64,000 nucleotides of DNA from Dyadobacter sp. 676. Lineage in GTDB: Bacteria; Bacteroidota; Bacteroidia; Cytophagales; Spirosomataceae. Below are positions 51,821 to 60,565 of this stretch, one piece after another. Below the pieces are notes generated by a model. It was given only the letters and a program-made list of their open reading frames with translations, had not been told where the DNA came from and made no database searches. A program made the position numbers and the translations under genes. The stretch lies in NCBI RefSeq assembly GCF_040448675.1, contig NZ_CP159289.1, forward strand, positions 806,001 through 870,000, read 5' to 3'. Every line of letters begins with the position of its first letter. Positions within the stretch are counted from its first letter, which is position 1.

Positions 51821-52027
51821 ATACGCAAACGGCGTAAATGAAAATGAGCGTCAGAGTCTTAAATAGCGGGCCATCCATTTTGTACAACCTTTTTACGTGG
51901 CAGGATGTTCCCGCAACGCAGATATTTATACCTTAAACGGTCAGAGAATAAACGGGTTGAAGAAGACCCGGTTTTTAATTCGCCGGGAAACATTTACTTT
52001 GCGCCCTACGTTCCAAACACTTCATTT

Positions 52028-53479
52028 ATGGCTATCAATCAAGCCCACGGGCATTCGATCCATGTATCGTCTGAAACCGGCACCCTCAAACGGCTACTCA
52101 TCCATAGTCCCGACCGCGGCCTGGGCAAAGTTGTTCCCAGCAAAGCGCAGGACTGGCTTTTCGAGGATATCGTGCACCTGGACACGATGCGCAGGAAGGA
52201 ATATGATTTTTATGTAAAACTCCTTTTATACTTTCTCGACCCCCACAAGATCAAGGGCAGGCTCTCCGAGATCGACGACGACCCTACCCGCTCGTTCTTT
52301 ATTCCGGGCACCGAAAACTACTTCGCTTCCGACTGCGTGGTGGATATCCAAAGATTGCTGGGCGAAATACTGGAAGACGAAAGCACACGCATTAAGCTAA
52401 CCTCGGCCATTTGCGGTATCGAACGGTGCTCCTACCAGATCCAGGAGGAATTGGGCACTTTCGACCCGCACGAACTGGCCCGCATATTCATTTCAGGCTC
52501 CTGCTCCGACAAACGGATGCTCTTCGCTCCCCTGCCCAATCTGATTTTCACCCGGGACATCGGCATTGTGATCAACGACCATATCCTGCTCAACAAACCG
52601 GCCAAAACGGCCCGCACACGCGAATCGATACTGGCTCAGTTTGTTTTCTTTTACCACCCGATGTTTGCCCATGTCAGGCAAAACGTCATTGAAATACCCG
52701 AAAACGAACGCCATTTCCTGCTTCCCGACGACGAGAAAGCCAGCGATTACCACCGCTGCACACTGGAAGGCGGCGATGTAATGATGGTCGCGCCGGGGCA
52801 TTTACTGATCGGGTGCAGCGAACGGACGTCCATTTACGCGGCGCAGCAGGTGATGAAGATTTTGTTCGATAAAAATGTAGTTGGGAAAATCACGATCATC
52901 AAAATCCCTAAAAGGCGGGATTACATGCATATCGACACGATTTTTACACAGGTTAAAAAAGATGTGTGGGTGCTGCTGGGCGCGCTTGCCCGCGTAGGCG
53001 ACGAGGCCAGGAAAAAGGATGTGCTGCATTTCTTCGCACCGGTAGACGTAAACAAGGAGTTCCGGATTCTGCAGTTCGAAAAAGGCAGGGAACAGCAGCC
53101 AAGGGAAATCGAAAACCTGGAAGATCTCCTGACCGAAATCAGCAGAAACGACCTGGGCGTCACCGGGCCTGTCCGCTTCATTTATTCGGGGGGAAACGAG
53201 TTTCCGTACGGCGAACGTGAACAATGGACCGACTCCTGCAATCTGCTCGCATTACGCGACGGTGTGGTGATCGGCTATGATCGTAACGACAAAACGCTCG
53301 AAGCGTTCAAAAAGGAAGGGTTCCGGGTAATCAGCGCAAAAAGGCTGTTGGAAAAGTTCGAACATAACATGCTGGCACCTGAAGACGTCACCGATACCTT
53401 TATCACGCTGCCGTCCGCCGAGCTTTCCCGCGCACGCGGCGGCTCGCATTGTATGAGCATGCCCCTGCTTCGCGGATAG
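52028..53479 (+). CDS. Arginine-deiminase-family guanidine-modifying hydrolase
   Basis: 483 residues from the ATG at 52028, which begins a sensible N-terminus (MAINQAHGHSIHVSSETGTLKRLLIH-like). The alpha/beta-propeller active-site motifs are present: LPNLIFTRDI, EGGDVM, the His in MHIDTIFT, and the nucleophile Cys475 in RGGSHCMSMPL. Canonical arginine deiminases are about 410 residues, so this is a longer member with inserts. It is followed by the related CtlX gene, suggesting joint use of arginine or citrulline. Confidence 0.82.
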   Translation: MAINQAHGHSIHVSSETGTLKRLLIHSPDRGLGKVVPSKAQDWLFEDIVHLDTMRRKEYDFYVKLLLYFLDPHKIKGRLSEIDDDPTRSFFIPGTENYFASDCVVDIQRLLGEILEDESTRIKLTSAICGIERCSYQIQEELGTFDPHELARIFISGSCSDKRMLFAPLPNLIFTRDIGIVINDHILLNKPAKTARTRESILAQFVFFYHPMFAHVRQNVIEIPENERHFLLPDDEKASDYHRCTLEGGDVMMVAPGHLLIGCSERTSIYAAQQVMKILFDKNVVGKITIIKIPKRRDYMHIDTIFTQVKKDVWVLLGALARVGDEARKKDVLHFFAPVDVNKEFRILQFEKGREQQPREIENLEDLLTEISRNDLGVTGPVRFIYSGGNEFPYGEREQWTDSCNLLALRDGVVIGYDRNDKTLEAFKKEGFRVISAKRLLEKFEHNMLAPEDVTDTFITLPSAELSRARGGSHCMSMPLLRG

Positions 53480-53617
53480 CCGTTTTCCGGGCCTTGGCTC
53501 GCGAGCGGCCAGGTTAATTTTAATATTGTAATCGATCCGTTTGAATCGTAAATTGCACTAGGGACAACCATCCTCAGTTTTTGAAAAGATCCGATAATAC
53601 CTTTTACCATTACTCCT

Positions 53618-54574
53618 ATGCGCGTCATCACTTCATCCGCTCAAATCCAGCCGCAATCCACCTCACGGATCATGATGATCAGGCCGGTTCGGTTCGGTTT
53701 CAATGAGGAAACCGCCGGAAGCAACGAGTTTCAGCAGGAGTCGTTCGCGCAGCAAACCCGCGACACCGCCCAGCAGGCAGCCCGGGAAGAGTTCGACCTG
53801 ATGATCGACCAGCTCCAAAAAGCCGGTGTGGAATTGCATATTTTCGACGATACCGACGAAGTGGACCGTCCCGACGCCGTCTTTTCCAACAACTGGGTTT
53901 CTTTCCATCAGAGCGGGAAAGTGGTTTTGTATCCGATGATGGCCGAAAACCGCAGGCTCGAACGCCGTCGTGACATTATCGATGCGCTGGCCAGGGATTT
54001 CAAGGTGGAGGAAATCATTGACCTGACCCATTTCGAACAACAAGGCAAATTCCTGGAAGGCACCGGCAGCATGGTTTTCGACCGGCGCTACAAGATCGCC
54101 TATGCCTGCCTCTCCCCGCGTACGCACCGGGAGGTCCTCGATGCGTTTGCGGATGCATTGGGCTACGAAATAATCGCATTTTCGGCCTCCGACGAGCACG
54201 GAAAGCCTATTTACCATACCAATGTGCTGATGTGCGTCGGCGATATCTTCGCGGTGGTTTGCCTGGAAGCCATCAAAGATCCCGACGAGCGCCTCATGGT
54301 GAGGTCGGTCCTGGAAGAGACCCACAAAGACGTAATCGAAATATCGCTCGAACAAATGCGGCATTTCGCAGGCAATATGCTGATGGTAAGAAACAAGAAA
54401 GCCGACAAATTCCTCGTGATGTCCACCCAGGCCTACGAATCGCTGACTCCCCGGCAAAAAGACCGGCTCGACGACTACGCCCGTCTGCTCCATACCGACC
54501 TTTCGGTGATCGAAGGCAACGGTGGCGGTTCGGCCCGATGCATGATGACGGAACTTCATTTACCCGTCAGGTAA
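53618..54574 (+). CDS. ctlX: Citrulline utilization hydrolase CtlX
   Basis: 318 residues of the amidinotransferase/dimethylarginase fold: RPVRFGFNEETAGSNEFQ, PDAVFSNNWVSFH, FLEGTGSMVFDRRYKIAYAC, and the catalytic Cys308 in GNGGGSARCMMTEL. CtlX converts citrulline to ornithine. With the neighbouring arginine-deiminase-like enzyme a route from arginine via citrulline to ornithine is possible, without the carbamoyl-phosphate step. A strong terminator follows 4 bases after the stop. Confidence 0.85.
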   Translation: MRVITSSAQIQPQSTSRIMMIRPVRFGFNEETAGSNEFQQESFAQQTRDTAQQAAREEFDLMIDQLQKAGVELHIFDDTDEVDRPDAVFSNNWVSFHQSGKVVLYPMMAENRRLERRRDIIDALARDFKVEEIIDLTHFEQQGKFLEGTGSMVFDRRYKIAYACLSPRTHREVLDAFADALGYEIIAFSASDEHGKPIYHTNVLMCVGDIFAVVCLEAIKDPDERLMVRSVLEETHKDVIEISLEQMRHFAGNMLMVRNKKADKFLVMSTQAYESLTPRQKDRLDDYARLLHTDLSVIEGNGGGSARCMMTELHLPVR

Positions 54575-54577
54575 CAA

Positions 54578-54606
54578 AAAAATGCTCCGAAACCCGGAGC
54601 ATTTTT
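54578..54606. terminator. Bidirectional intrinsic terminator after ctlX
   Basis: A 12-bp perfect stem (AAAAATGCTCCG with CGGAGCATTTTT) has a 5-base loop and lies between ctlX and the convergent lipoprotein gene. Confidence 0.9.
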
Positions 54607-54632
54607 CTTATTCCATAACCCTCATTAAATTA

Positions 54633-55092
54633 TTAGTCGTTGAGATCGGCTTTTGCTTTGGCGATTTTTTCTTTGGTATTGGCCTTAAACTCGTCCCACT
54701 TATCTGCGGTTTCATTCTGGGCTCTCTTCCAGGAAGCCTGCAGTTCTTCTTTTTCGGCGTTCAGCTCTTTTTTTACGTTCGCGCCATTTGGCTTTCTCCT
54801 TTTCGGTAGCCTTTTCCATTTTGGCGTCGACTTCCTCGATTTTGCGGTCGAGCTTTCCGATCGCGTCGTCGATATCTTTCTTCAATTCGTCCTTATCGGC
54901 CTTCACTTTGGCTTGAAAATCCTCCCCTGCTTCCTTGATATCGGCTTTGGCATCGGCCACATTTTCGTCCATATCGTTTTTGGCTTCCTCTACCGTCTCC
55001 TTTGCGGAGTCTTTGGTTTTGTCTGAACAGCTGGTCAGCGAAAGTGTGCCGGCCAGCAATATCGAAGCAACAATCCAGGTGATCTTTTTCAT
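54633..55092 (-). pseudogene. Lipoprotein with charged helical body, interrupted by a +1 indel
   Basis: A lipoprotein signal ends in SLTSC (Cys22), followed by a highly charged amphipathic region (AKETVEEAKNDMDENVADAK and later VDAKMEKATEKEKAKWRERK). The frame breaks at a run of seven T on the + strand (54768-54774, seven A in the gene). Dropping one base continues as ELNAEKEELQASWKRAQNET and DKWDEFKANTKEKIAKAK, stop at 54633. The span of 460 bases is three times 153 plus one. It resembles small coiled-coil stress lipoproteins of Bacteroidota; function unknown. Confidence 0.75.
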
Positions 55093-55232
55093 GTTTCCGG
55101 GTATTAAGGTTTGTTTCAGTTATTGTCTGTTACAGAGCAAAAATCTTACCAGTGTTCCAGGGGCGTCCGGGCCTGTTTTTTGTAGAAAATTCTTCTCACG
55201 ACGGCCGAAGTCGTTGAACTTCGCATCAGACT

Positions 55233-55249
55233 ACCCGGTTTAACCGGGT
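55233..55249 (+). promoter_or_regulatory. Palindrome upstream of the TonB receptor gene
   Basis: ACCCGGTT and AACCGGGT flank a single T, about 68 bases before the ATG. It could be an operator or an RNA hairpin in the leader; no known regulator site is recognised. Confidence 0.35.
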
Positions 55250-55316
55250 GGGGCGTGTTGAAACTCTTCGCTTTTATGACCAGCTTTGTATTTTATTGCT
55301 ATACTTCCTGAACCTT

Positions 55317-57389
55317 ATGCTCAAAATCTCTATCACCGGTCTTTTTGCCGCTTTCGTTATTCTCAATCATACGAAGCCCGCGTTTGCCCAAAACGACTCG
55401 CTTGGCACGCGTGAGTTGCATGAAGTCACCGTGCACGCATTCGAATCCGAAAAAGACCCGCTTACCACGACCGCCACCGTCGGAATGCTCAGTCCGCGTT
55501 CGTTGGGCCGCTTTTCCAATTACACCTGGGCCAATGCCGTCAATACCATTCCGGGCGTGCGGATGGAAGAACGTTCCCCGGGAAGCTACCGGTTTTCGGT
55601 CCGCGGAAGTTTGATCAGGTCGCCTTTCGGGGTACGAAATGTAAAATTCTACTGGAACGGCATTCCGTTTACCGACGCAAGCGGCAATACGCCGCTGAAC
55701 TCGCTCGATTACGGGGCTATTCAAAGCATGGAAGTAATCAAGGGACCGGGCAGCAGCATTTATGGGGCGGGTACCGGCGGTGTAGTGCTCATGCAGAGCC
55801 GTCCGGACAATGTTTACCAGAACAGGGCCGAACAGAGTGTGAGTTTTGGCAAATATGGCTTCCAAAGCCGGAATTCAACCTTGCAGATCGGCGGGATATC
55901 CATTCAATACGGCCATAGCGAGCAGGACGGCTACCGCGACCACAGCGCCATGGCCCGGGACGCGATCCGCTTTACTTCAACCTCGGGCATAGGCGAAAAA
56001 GGTGCATTGTCCCTGCTGGGGATGTATTCGGATTTATACTATCAGACACCGGGCGGGATTACATTGGCCCAATATCAGAATAATCCCAGATTGGCCCGCC
56101 AGTCGACGCCAACCGTTCCCGGCAGCGAGGCGCAACGAGCGGCTATTTATACCAAAATGGCATTGCTGGGCGGCAATTACGTGCTGCCATTATCCGAAAG
56201 CTGGACCCAATCCACCGCATTGTACCTCACATTCACTGATTTCGCCAACCCGTTTATTTCCAATTTCGAGAAACGCGACGAAAACGGTATCGGAGGCCGG
56301 AATATCTGGCAAAACAAGGCGGATTGGGGCAACGTCAAAACCAACTGGACCAGCGGTTTCGAATGGCAATACGGAAAATCGGCGCAACGGAATTACGATA
56401 ACAAAGGTGGAGTGGCCGACAAGCAGCAAACCGTCGAAGACATCCGCACAACCAATCTCTCCGTTTTCAGCCAGCTGGAAGCAACTTTGCTCACAGATCT
56501 GACTTTAAGCGCGGGTTTAAGCTACAACAGTTCGAAATACAAATACGAACGCTATTTCCCCCTGCCGTACAATGAGGACCAAAAGACCTTCGACGGCATA
56601 TTCGTTCCCCGTTTTGCCGCTAATAAGGTGATCGCCGGCAACTGGTCGGTTACGGCCTCGTTCAGCGGCGGTTTTTCGCCGCCTACCTTGCAGGAAGTGC
56701 GGCCGTCGGCGGGCGGCTTCCGGAAAGACCTGGAAGCGGAAAAAGGTAATAATACCGAAATCGGAATCCGCAAAGCCGGGAAGGTTATTTCCGGGGAAAT
56801 CAGCCTGTATCATTTCGGCCTTCGCGACGCCATTGTGCGCAGGCTCGACGAAGCGGGCGCGGAATATTTTGTGAATGCCGGCAAGACCAGACAACGTGGC
56901 GTCGAATGGAACATCGCCTGGGACATTCTTTCGAATCCGCAGCTGCCGGTGATGCTGAAACTCTGGAATACCGGCACCTATACCAAATATAGCTACGAAG
57001 AATTCCGGCAGGCCGATGCGGACCTGAGCGGGAAACTCATACCCGGCATTCCGCGTTTCTCTCAATCGACGGGCCTCGATGTGCTGCTCAAATACGGCAT
57101 TTCCGCATTCCTGACTTATCAGCATGGCGATTCATTTTATCTTAACGATGTAAATACCGCCAAAAACACTGCCTACAACCAATGGACGGCGCGTGTAAGC
57201 TGGAAGAAAAGCTGGGGGCAACATTTTTACAGCGAAGTGTCGGCATCGGCCGAGAAGGTCAACGCCGGGATTTATAGCCTGGGTTATGACCTGAATGCAT
57301 TCGGCAACCGCTATTACAACGGCGCTCCGAAAAACAACCTCTGGGCCGGCGTGAAGATCGGCTGGGAGTGGCAGAAAAACTCGAAATAA
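55317..57389 (+). CDS. TonB-dependent outer-membrane receptor
   Basis: 690 residues from the ATG at 55317, with a signal peptide (ISITGLFAAFVILNHTKPAFAQ). The plug domain (about 35-170) shows ELHEVTVHAFESEKDPL (TonB-box-like), NAVNTIPGVRMEERSPGSYRFSVRG and VIKGPGSSIYGAGTGGVVLM. The remainder is a 22-strand-type barrel ending in an aromatic-rich strand (GVKIGWEWQKNSK). The substrate cannot be told; hemW directly behind it (stop and start overlap by one base) suggests a haem or metal link. There is no carboxypeptidase-like domain, so it is not SusC-type. Confidence 0.9.
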   Translation: MLKISITGLFAAFVILNHTKPAFAQNDSLGTRELHEVTVHAFESEKDPLTTTATVGMLSPRSLGRFSNYTWANAVNTIPGVRMEERSPGSYRFSVRGSLIRSPFGVRNVKFYWNGIPFTDASGNTPLNSLDYGAIQSMEVIKGPGSSIYGAGTGGVVLMQSRPDNVYQNRAEQSVSFGKYGFQSRNSTLQIGGISIQYGHSEQDGYRDHSAMARDAIRFTSTSGIGEKGALSLLGMYSDLYYQTPGGITLAQYQNNPRLARQSTPTVPGSEAQRAAIYTKMALLGGNYVLPLSESWTQSTALYLTFTDFANPFISNFEKRDENGIGGRNIWQNKADWGNVKTNWTSGFEWQYGKSAQRNYDNKGGVADKQQTVEDIRTTNLSVFSQLEATLLTDLTLSAGLSYNSSKYKYERYFPLPYNEDQKTFDGIFVPRFAANKVIAGNWSVTASFSGGFSPPTLQEVRPSAGGFRKDLEAEKGNNTEIGIRKAGKVISGEISLYHFGLRDAIVRRLDEAGAEYFVNAGKTRQRGVEWNIAWDILSNPQLPVMLKLWNTGTYTKYSYEEFRQADADLSGKLIPGIPRFSQSTGLDVLLKYGISAFLTYQHGDSFYLNDVNTAKNTAYNQWTARVSWKKSWGQHFYSEVSASAEKVNAGIYSLGYDLNAFGNRYYNGAPKNNLWAGVKIGWEWQKNSK

Positions 57390-58513
57390 TGCATTTATAC
57401 ATCCATATCCCCTTTTGCAAACAGGCTTGCCATTATTGCGATTTCCATTTCAGCACCAATACAGCTCAAAAACGCGCTATCGTAGAGGCAATTGCGCGGG
57501 AAATCGTGCTACGGAAGGCCTATTTGCCAACGGGGGACTTGGAAACCATCTACTTCGGCGGCGGCACGCCCTCGATGCTCGACGAGCAGGAACTGCATTT
57601 GCTGCTCGACACCATCCATGCGCATTTCGACGTAGCGCCCGATGCTGAAATCACCCTGGAAGCCAACCCCGACGACCTGAATGCGGCTTCTCTCCGGATG
57701 TTTGCCGAGGCGGGTATCAACAGGCTGAGCATCGGCATCCAATCGTTCCACGAGCCGCATTTGCGCTTCATGAACCGGGCGCATTCCGCATCGGAAGCCG
57801 AACAATGTGTGAAACTCGCCCGACAGGCCGGTGTCGATAATATTTCCATTGACCTGATTTACGCCATTCCCTCGGAAAGCCATGACATTCTTTTTAATGA
57901 TCTGGCGAAGGCTTTTACGCTGAATATTGCCCATATTTCGGCCTATTGCCTCACGATCGAGCCGCAGACTGCATTTGGAAGCTGGTTGAAAAAGAAGAAA
58001 ATCCAGCCGATCGAGGAAGAGTATGCGGCGCAGCAATTTGAAATACTCGTGAAATCCCTGGCGGCAAATGGTTATGAACAATACGAAATCTCGAATTTCG
58101 CGCGCGACGGCCGTTACAGCCGCCATAACAGCTCTTACTGGAAGCAACATCCCTACCTGGGCGCGGGCCCGAGCGCGCACTCGTACAACGGCGCGAGCCG
58201 CGAATACAATGTTTCCAGCAATGCCAGATACTTGGAAGCGATCCAAAAGGGCATCGTTCCGGCAACCGTAGAAACACTTACCCGTGCAGACCAAACCAAC
58301 GAATACCTGCTAACCGGCCTGCGAACCAAATGGGGAGTTGAATTACAAAAACTGGAAAGGCTCTCCGCCGGTGCATTCGCGCTCCAAGCGGCCGATGAAC
58401 TGGCCAGGATGACCCGGAAAGGCTGGATCAGGGAGGATTCGGGGATATTGCTGCTTACCGAAGCCGGCAAGCTCTTCGCCGACCGCATCGCAAGCGATCT
58501 CTTTATCGACTAA
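57389..58513 (+). CDS. hemW: Radical SAM haem chaperone HemW
   Basis: 374 residues from the ATG at 57389, which overlaps the TonB-receptor stop by one base (TAATG). Radical-SAM Cys10, Cys14 and Cys17 (CKQACHYC), then YFGGGTPSMLDEQEL and LSIGIQSFHEPHLRFMNRAHS, and a C-terminal HemN-like domain (HPYLGAGPSAHSYN). It resembles oxygen-independent coproporphyrinogen oxidase but with the shorter HemW layout, which binds haem for insertion into proteins. A terminator follows the stop. Confidence 0.9.
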   Translation: MHLYIHIPFCKQACHYCDFHFSTNTAQKRAIVEAIAREIVLRKAYLPTGDLETIYFGGGTPSMLDEQELHLLLDTIHAHFDVAPDAEITLEANPDDLNAASLRMFAEAGINRLSIGIQSFHEPHLRFMNRAHSASEAEQCVKLARQAGVDNISIDLIYAIPSESHDILFNDLAKAFTLNIAHISAYCLTIEPQTAFGSWLKKKKIQPIEEEYAAQQFEILVKSLAANGYEQYEISNFARDGRYSRHNSSYWKQHPYLGAGPSAHSYNGASREYNVSSNARYLEAIQKGIVPATVETLTRADQTNEYLLTGLRTKWGVELQKLERLSAGAFALQAADELARMTRKGWIREDSGILLLTEAGKLFADRIASDLFID

Positions 58514-58550
58514 AACCGGTTCGCCGGACTCTCGCCGGGCAAACCGGTTT
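58513..58550. terminator. Terminator-like hairpin between hemW and the OsmC-like gene
   Basis: A 9-bp outer stem (AAACCGGTT / AACCGGTTT) and a GC-rich inner stem lie between convergent stops; a bidirectional terminator is likely. Confidence 0.65.
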
Positions 58551-58556
58551 ATCGGA

Positions 58557-58976
58557 TTACACCAGCTCGGCGTTCAGCGTGATTTCCGCGTTCAGCAGCT
58601 GGGAAATCGGGCATTCCTTCTTCGCTTTGTCGGCAACCTGGGCAAATTGCTCCGCGCTGATACCGGGCACCTGTGCTTTCAGGTCGATCGCGCTTTTTAC
58701 AACCTGGCCTTTGGCCGGATCGAGGGAAACGGTAGCGGTGGCATTCAGCTCGTCGGCGGTGAACCCGGCCGCATTCAGTTCAAAGCTCAGTTTCATGGCG
58801 AAACATCCGGCGTGTGCGGCGGCAATCAACTCTTCGGGGTTGGTGCCTTTGCCTTCCGCAAAGCGGGTATTGAAAGAGTACTGGGTGTTTTCCAGAACTG
58901 TGCTCTGCGTGCTGATCGTACCTGTACCTTCTTTGCCGGTACCTTTCCAGATGGCTGTTGCTTTACGGTTAATCAT
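58557..58976 (-). CDS. OsmC-family peroxiredoxin
   Basis: 139 residues. The beta-alpha OsmC fold carries the two redox cysteines: Cys58 in AAHAGCFAM and Cys121 in KKECPISQLL, with the conserved Glu in TNPEELIAA. It reduces organic hydroperoxides as a dimer. It is divergent from the collagen-like lipoprotein across a 266-base gap in which I recognise nothing else. Confidence 0.93.
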   Translation of the reverse strand: MINRKATAIWKGTGKEGTGTISTQSTVLENTQYSFNTRFAEGKGTNPEELIAAAHAGCFAMKLSFELNAAGFTADELNATATVSLDPAKGQVVKSAIDLKAQVPGISAEQFAQVADKAKKECPISQLLNAEITLNAELV

Positions 58977-59242
58977 CGTTGTTCCTTTTAATGTTAGTTG
59001 ATTCTTAAAAGCGTTGTTTCGGGAAAAGTAGCATGCCTTTGCTATCTACGCAAATGATTTTACGATTAATCGTACAATAATGTGTTAGCGGTCTCAGTTC
59101 CAGTGTATGCCCGCCCGAATGCGTGGAACGGCATTTTTTAGTTAATAAAGGTTAACGCCCGATCCGGATTTAAACTTTATAATTGCATCATTATCTAATC
59201 ACAAATTTTTAACAGATTTCTCATTTTAATTACTCGCAAGTC

Positions 59243-59788
59243 ATGAACAGAAAACTCTTGCCCCTGCTGTTACTCGCTATTGCCGCAATATTTCAAGGTT
59301 GCGAAGGCCCGAAAGGGGACCCGGGCCCCAAAGGAGATCCGGGAGATTCATATGTGGGACAAACCTTCGATATCATCAACGTGGATTTCACCGCCGGCAA
59401 CAAATATTCCTATACACTCAATTTCGACCAGCAAAAGATCGAAGTCCTGCCGTCCGACGCCGTGCTCGTTTACGTGTACTGGAACGACGCGGGAGGCTTG
59501 AAAGCATACCGCCCGTTGCCTCAGACTGCATTTCTCACCAATCCCAACGGTATAGTCACCTACAATTTCGACAGAACCGACGATGATATGATGATTTTCA
59601 TGGACGGCAATGTGAACCTGGCCAATGTAGCTACCGACTGGACCCACGGCTTCGAATTCCGCGTGGTGGTCATTCCGTCCGATTTCCTGCAGCGCACCAA
59701 CGCAGAAGTGGACCTGAACAGCTACGAATCCGTTGTGAAGGCATTCAATATCGACGAGTCGAAAGTGAAGAAAATTTCGGCCAGGTAA
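59243..59788 (+). CDS. Lipoprotein with a short collagen-like repeat
   Basis: 181 residues. Lipobox QGC (Cys20) is followed directly by five Gly-X-Y triplets (GPKGDPGPKGDPGDS, residues 22-36), and then a beta-rich domain (NVDFTAGNKYSYTLNFDQQ, then SDAVLVYVYWNDAGG and FEFRVVVIPSDFLQR). The collagen stretch is too short to form a stable triple helix alone. Such lipoproteins are common in Bacteroidota and of unknown function. A strong terminator follows. Confidence 0.8.
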   Translation: MNRKLLPLLLLAIAAIFQGCEGPKGDPGPKGDPGDSYVGQTFDIINVDFTAGNKYSYTLNFDQQKIEVLPSDAVLVYVYWNDAGGLKAYRPLPQTAFLTNPNGIVTYNFDRTDDDMMIFMDGNVNLANVATDWTHGFEFRVVVIPSDFLQRTNAEVDLNSYESVVKAFNIDESKVKKISAR

Positions 59789-59832
59789 TCAAAAAGTTCC
59801 CGACAGCTTGGGTTTCTGGAATATTTTTTATA

Positions 59833-59865
59833 AAATCCGGTAAAAATTACCGGATTTCTTTTTTT
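59833..59865 (+). terminator. Intrinsic terminator after the collagen-like lipoprotein gene
   Basis: An 11-bp stem (AAATCCGGTAA with TTACCGGATTT) and 3-base loop are followed by C and a run of eight T. It ends only about 10 bases before the next ATG, so the next gene needs its own promoter or readthrough. Confidence 0.92.
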
Positions 59866-59874
59866 CCCTGACGT

Positions 59875-60495
59875 ATGAAAATTGTTTGCAGCACACTCTT
59901 TACCCTTCTGGTCGCGGCGTTTGGATCACAAGCACAAACTTTTACCGAAGAGACGAATCAGTACCGAAACAAATACAAGGAAGAATTCCTGCATTCCGAG
60001 AATTCCCCTCTCAAAGCGGCCGATCTACCCTACCTGCAGTTCTACGAACCCGATTCCAGCTACCGCGTCGAAGCACGTTTTGAGAAGGTGAAAGGGAAAT
60101 CTTTTGAAATGCCCACTTACAGCGGAATGAATAAAACTTACGTCAAATACGGGGTTTTGAAATTCAAGGTCAACGGGCGCAGGCAGAAACTGACGGTTTA
60201 CCGGAGCCTTAGCCTGCAACAACTGGCCAAGTACAAGGACTATCTGTTTGTCCCTTTTAAAGATAAAACCAACGGCTCGGAAACCTACGGTGGCGGCCGT
60301 TATCTCGATCTTAAAACGACCGACCTGAAAGATGGTACCTGCCTGCTCGACTTCAACAAGGCCTATAATCCTTATTGCGCATACAGCACCGGCTACAACT
60401 GTCCGATCCCGCCGATTGACAACCACCTGGCTATTGCGATAGCCGCCGGGGAAAAGAATTTTACCAAACACCAGCACGAGGCCAGCATTAAATAA
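59875..60495 (+). CDS. DUF1684 protein, secreted (paralogue 2)
   Basis: 206 residues with a signal peptide (VCSTLFTLLVAAFGSQAQ). The DUF1684 signature is complete: SETYGGGRYLDL, then LDFNKAYNPYCAY and CPIPPIDNHLAIAIAAGE, as well as an N-terminal ENSPLKAADLPYLQFYEPD. It is a paralogue of the gene at 11987-12637, with clear identity in the core but a cleavable signal in place of a membrane anchor. Function unknown. The start lies about 10 bases after a terminator. Confidence 0.85.
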   Translation: MKIVCSTLFTLLVAAFGSQAQTFTEETNQYRNKYKEEFLHSENSPLKAADLPYLQFYEPDSSYRVEARFEKVKGKSFEMPTYSGMNKTYVKYGVLKFKVNGRRQKLTVYRSLSLQQLAKYKDYLFVPFKDKTNGSETYGGGRYLDLKTTDLKDGTCLLDFNKAYNPYCAYSTGYNCPIPPIDNHLAIAIAAGEKNFTKHQHEASIK

Positions 60496-60511
60496 CGAGA
60501 GTACCTGCCAA

Positions 60512-60550
60512 CAGAAACGCCCGGCCGTGTTGCACAGCCGGGCGTTTCTG
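60512..60550. terminator. Intrinsic terminator between the DUF1684 and YcxB-like genes
   Basis: A 14-bp perfect stem (CAGAAACGCCCGGC with GCCGGGCGTTTCTG) and 11-base loop lie between convergent stops. Confidence 0.85.
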
Positions 60551-60565
60551 CAAATGCATTTGAAA

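Noticed and set aside
55093..55316. Cobalamin riboswitch upstream of the TonB receptor
   Set aside because: I could not find the conserved B12-box-like core; only a short palindrome is visible.
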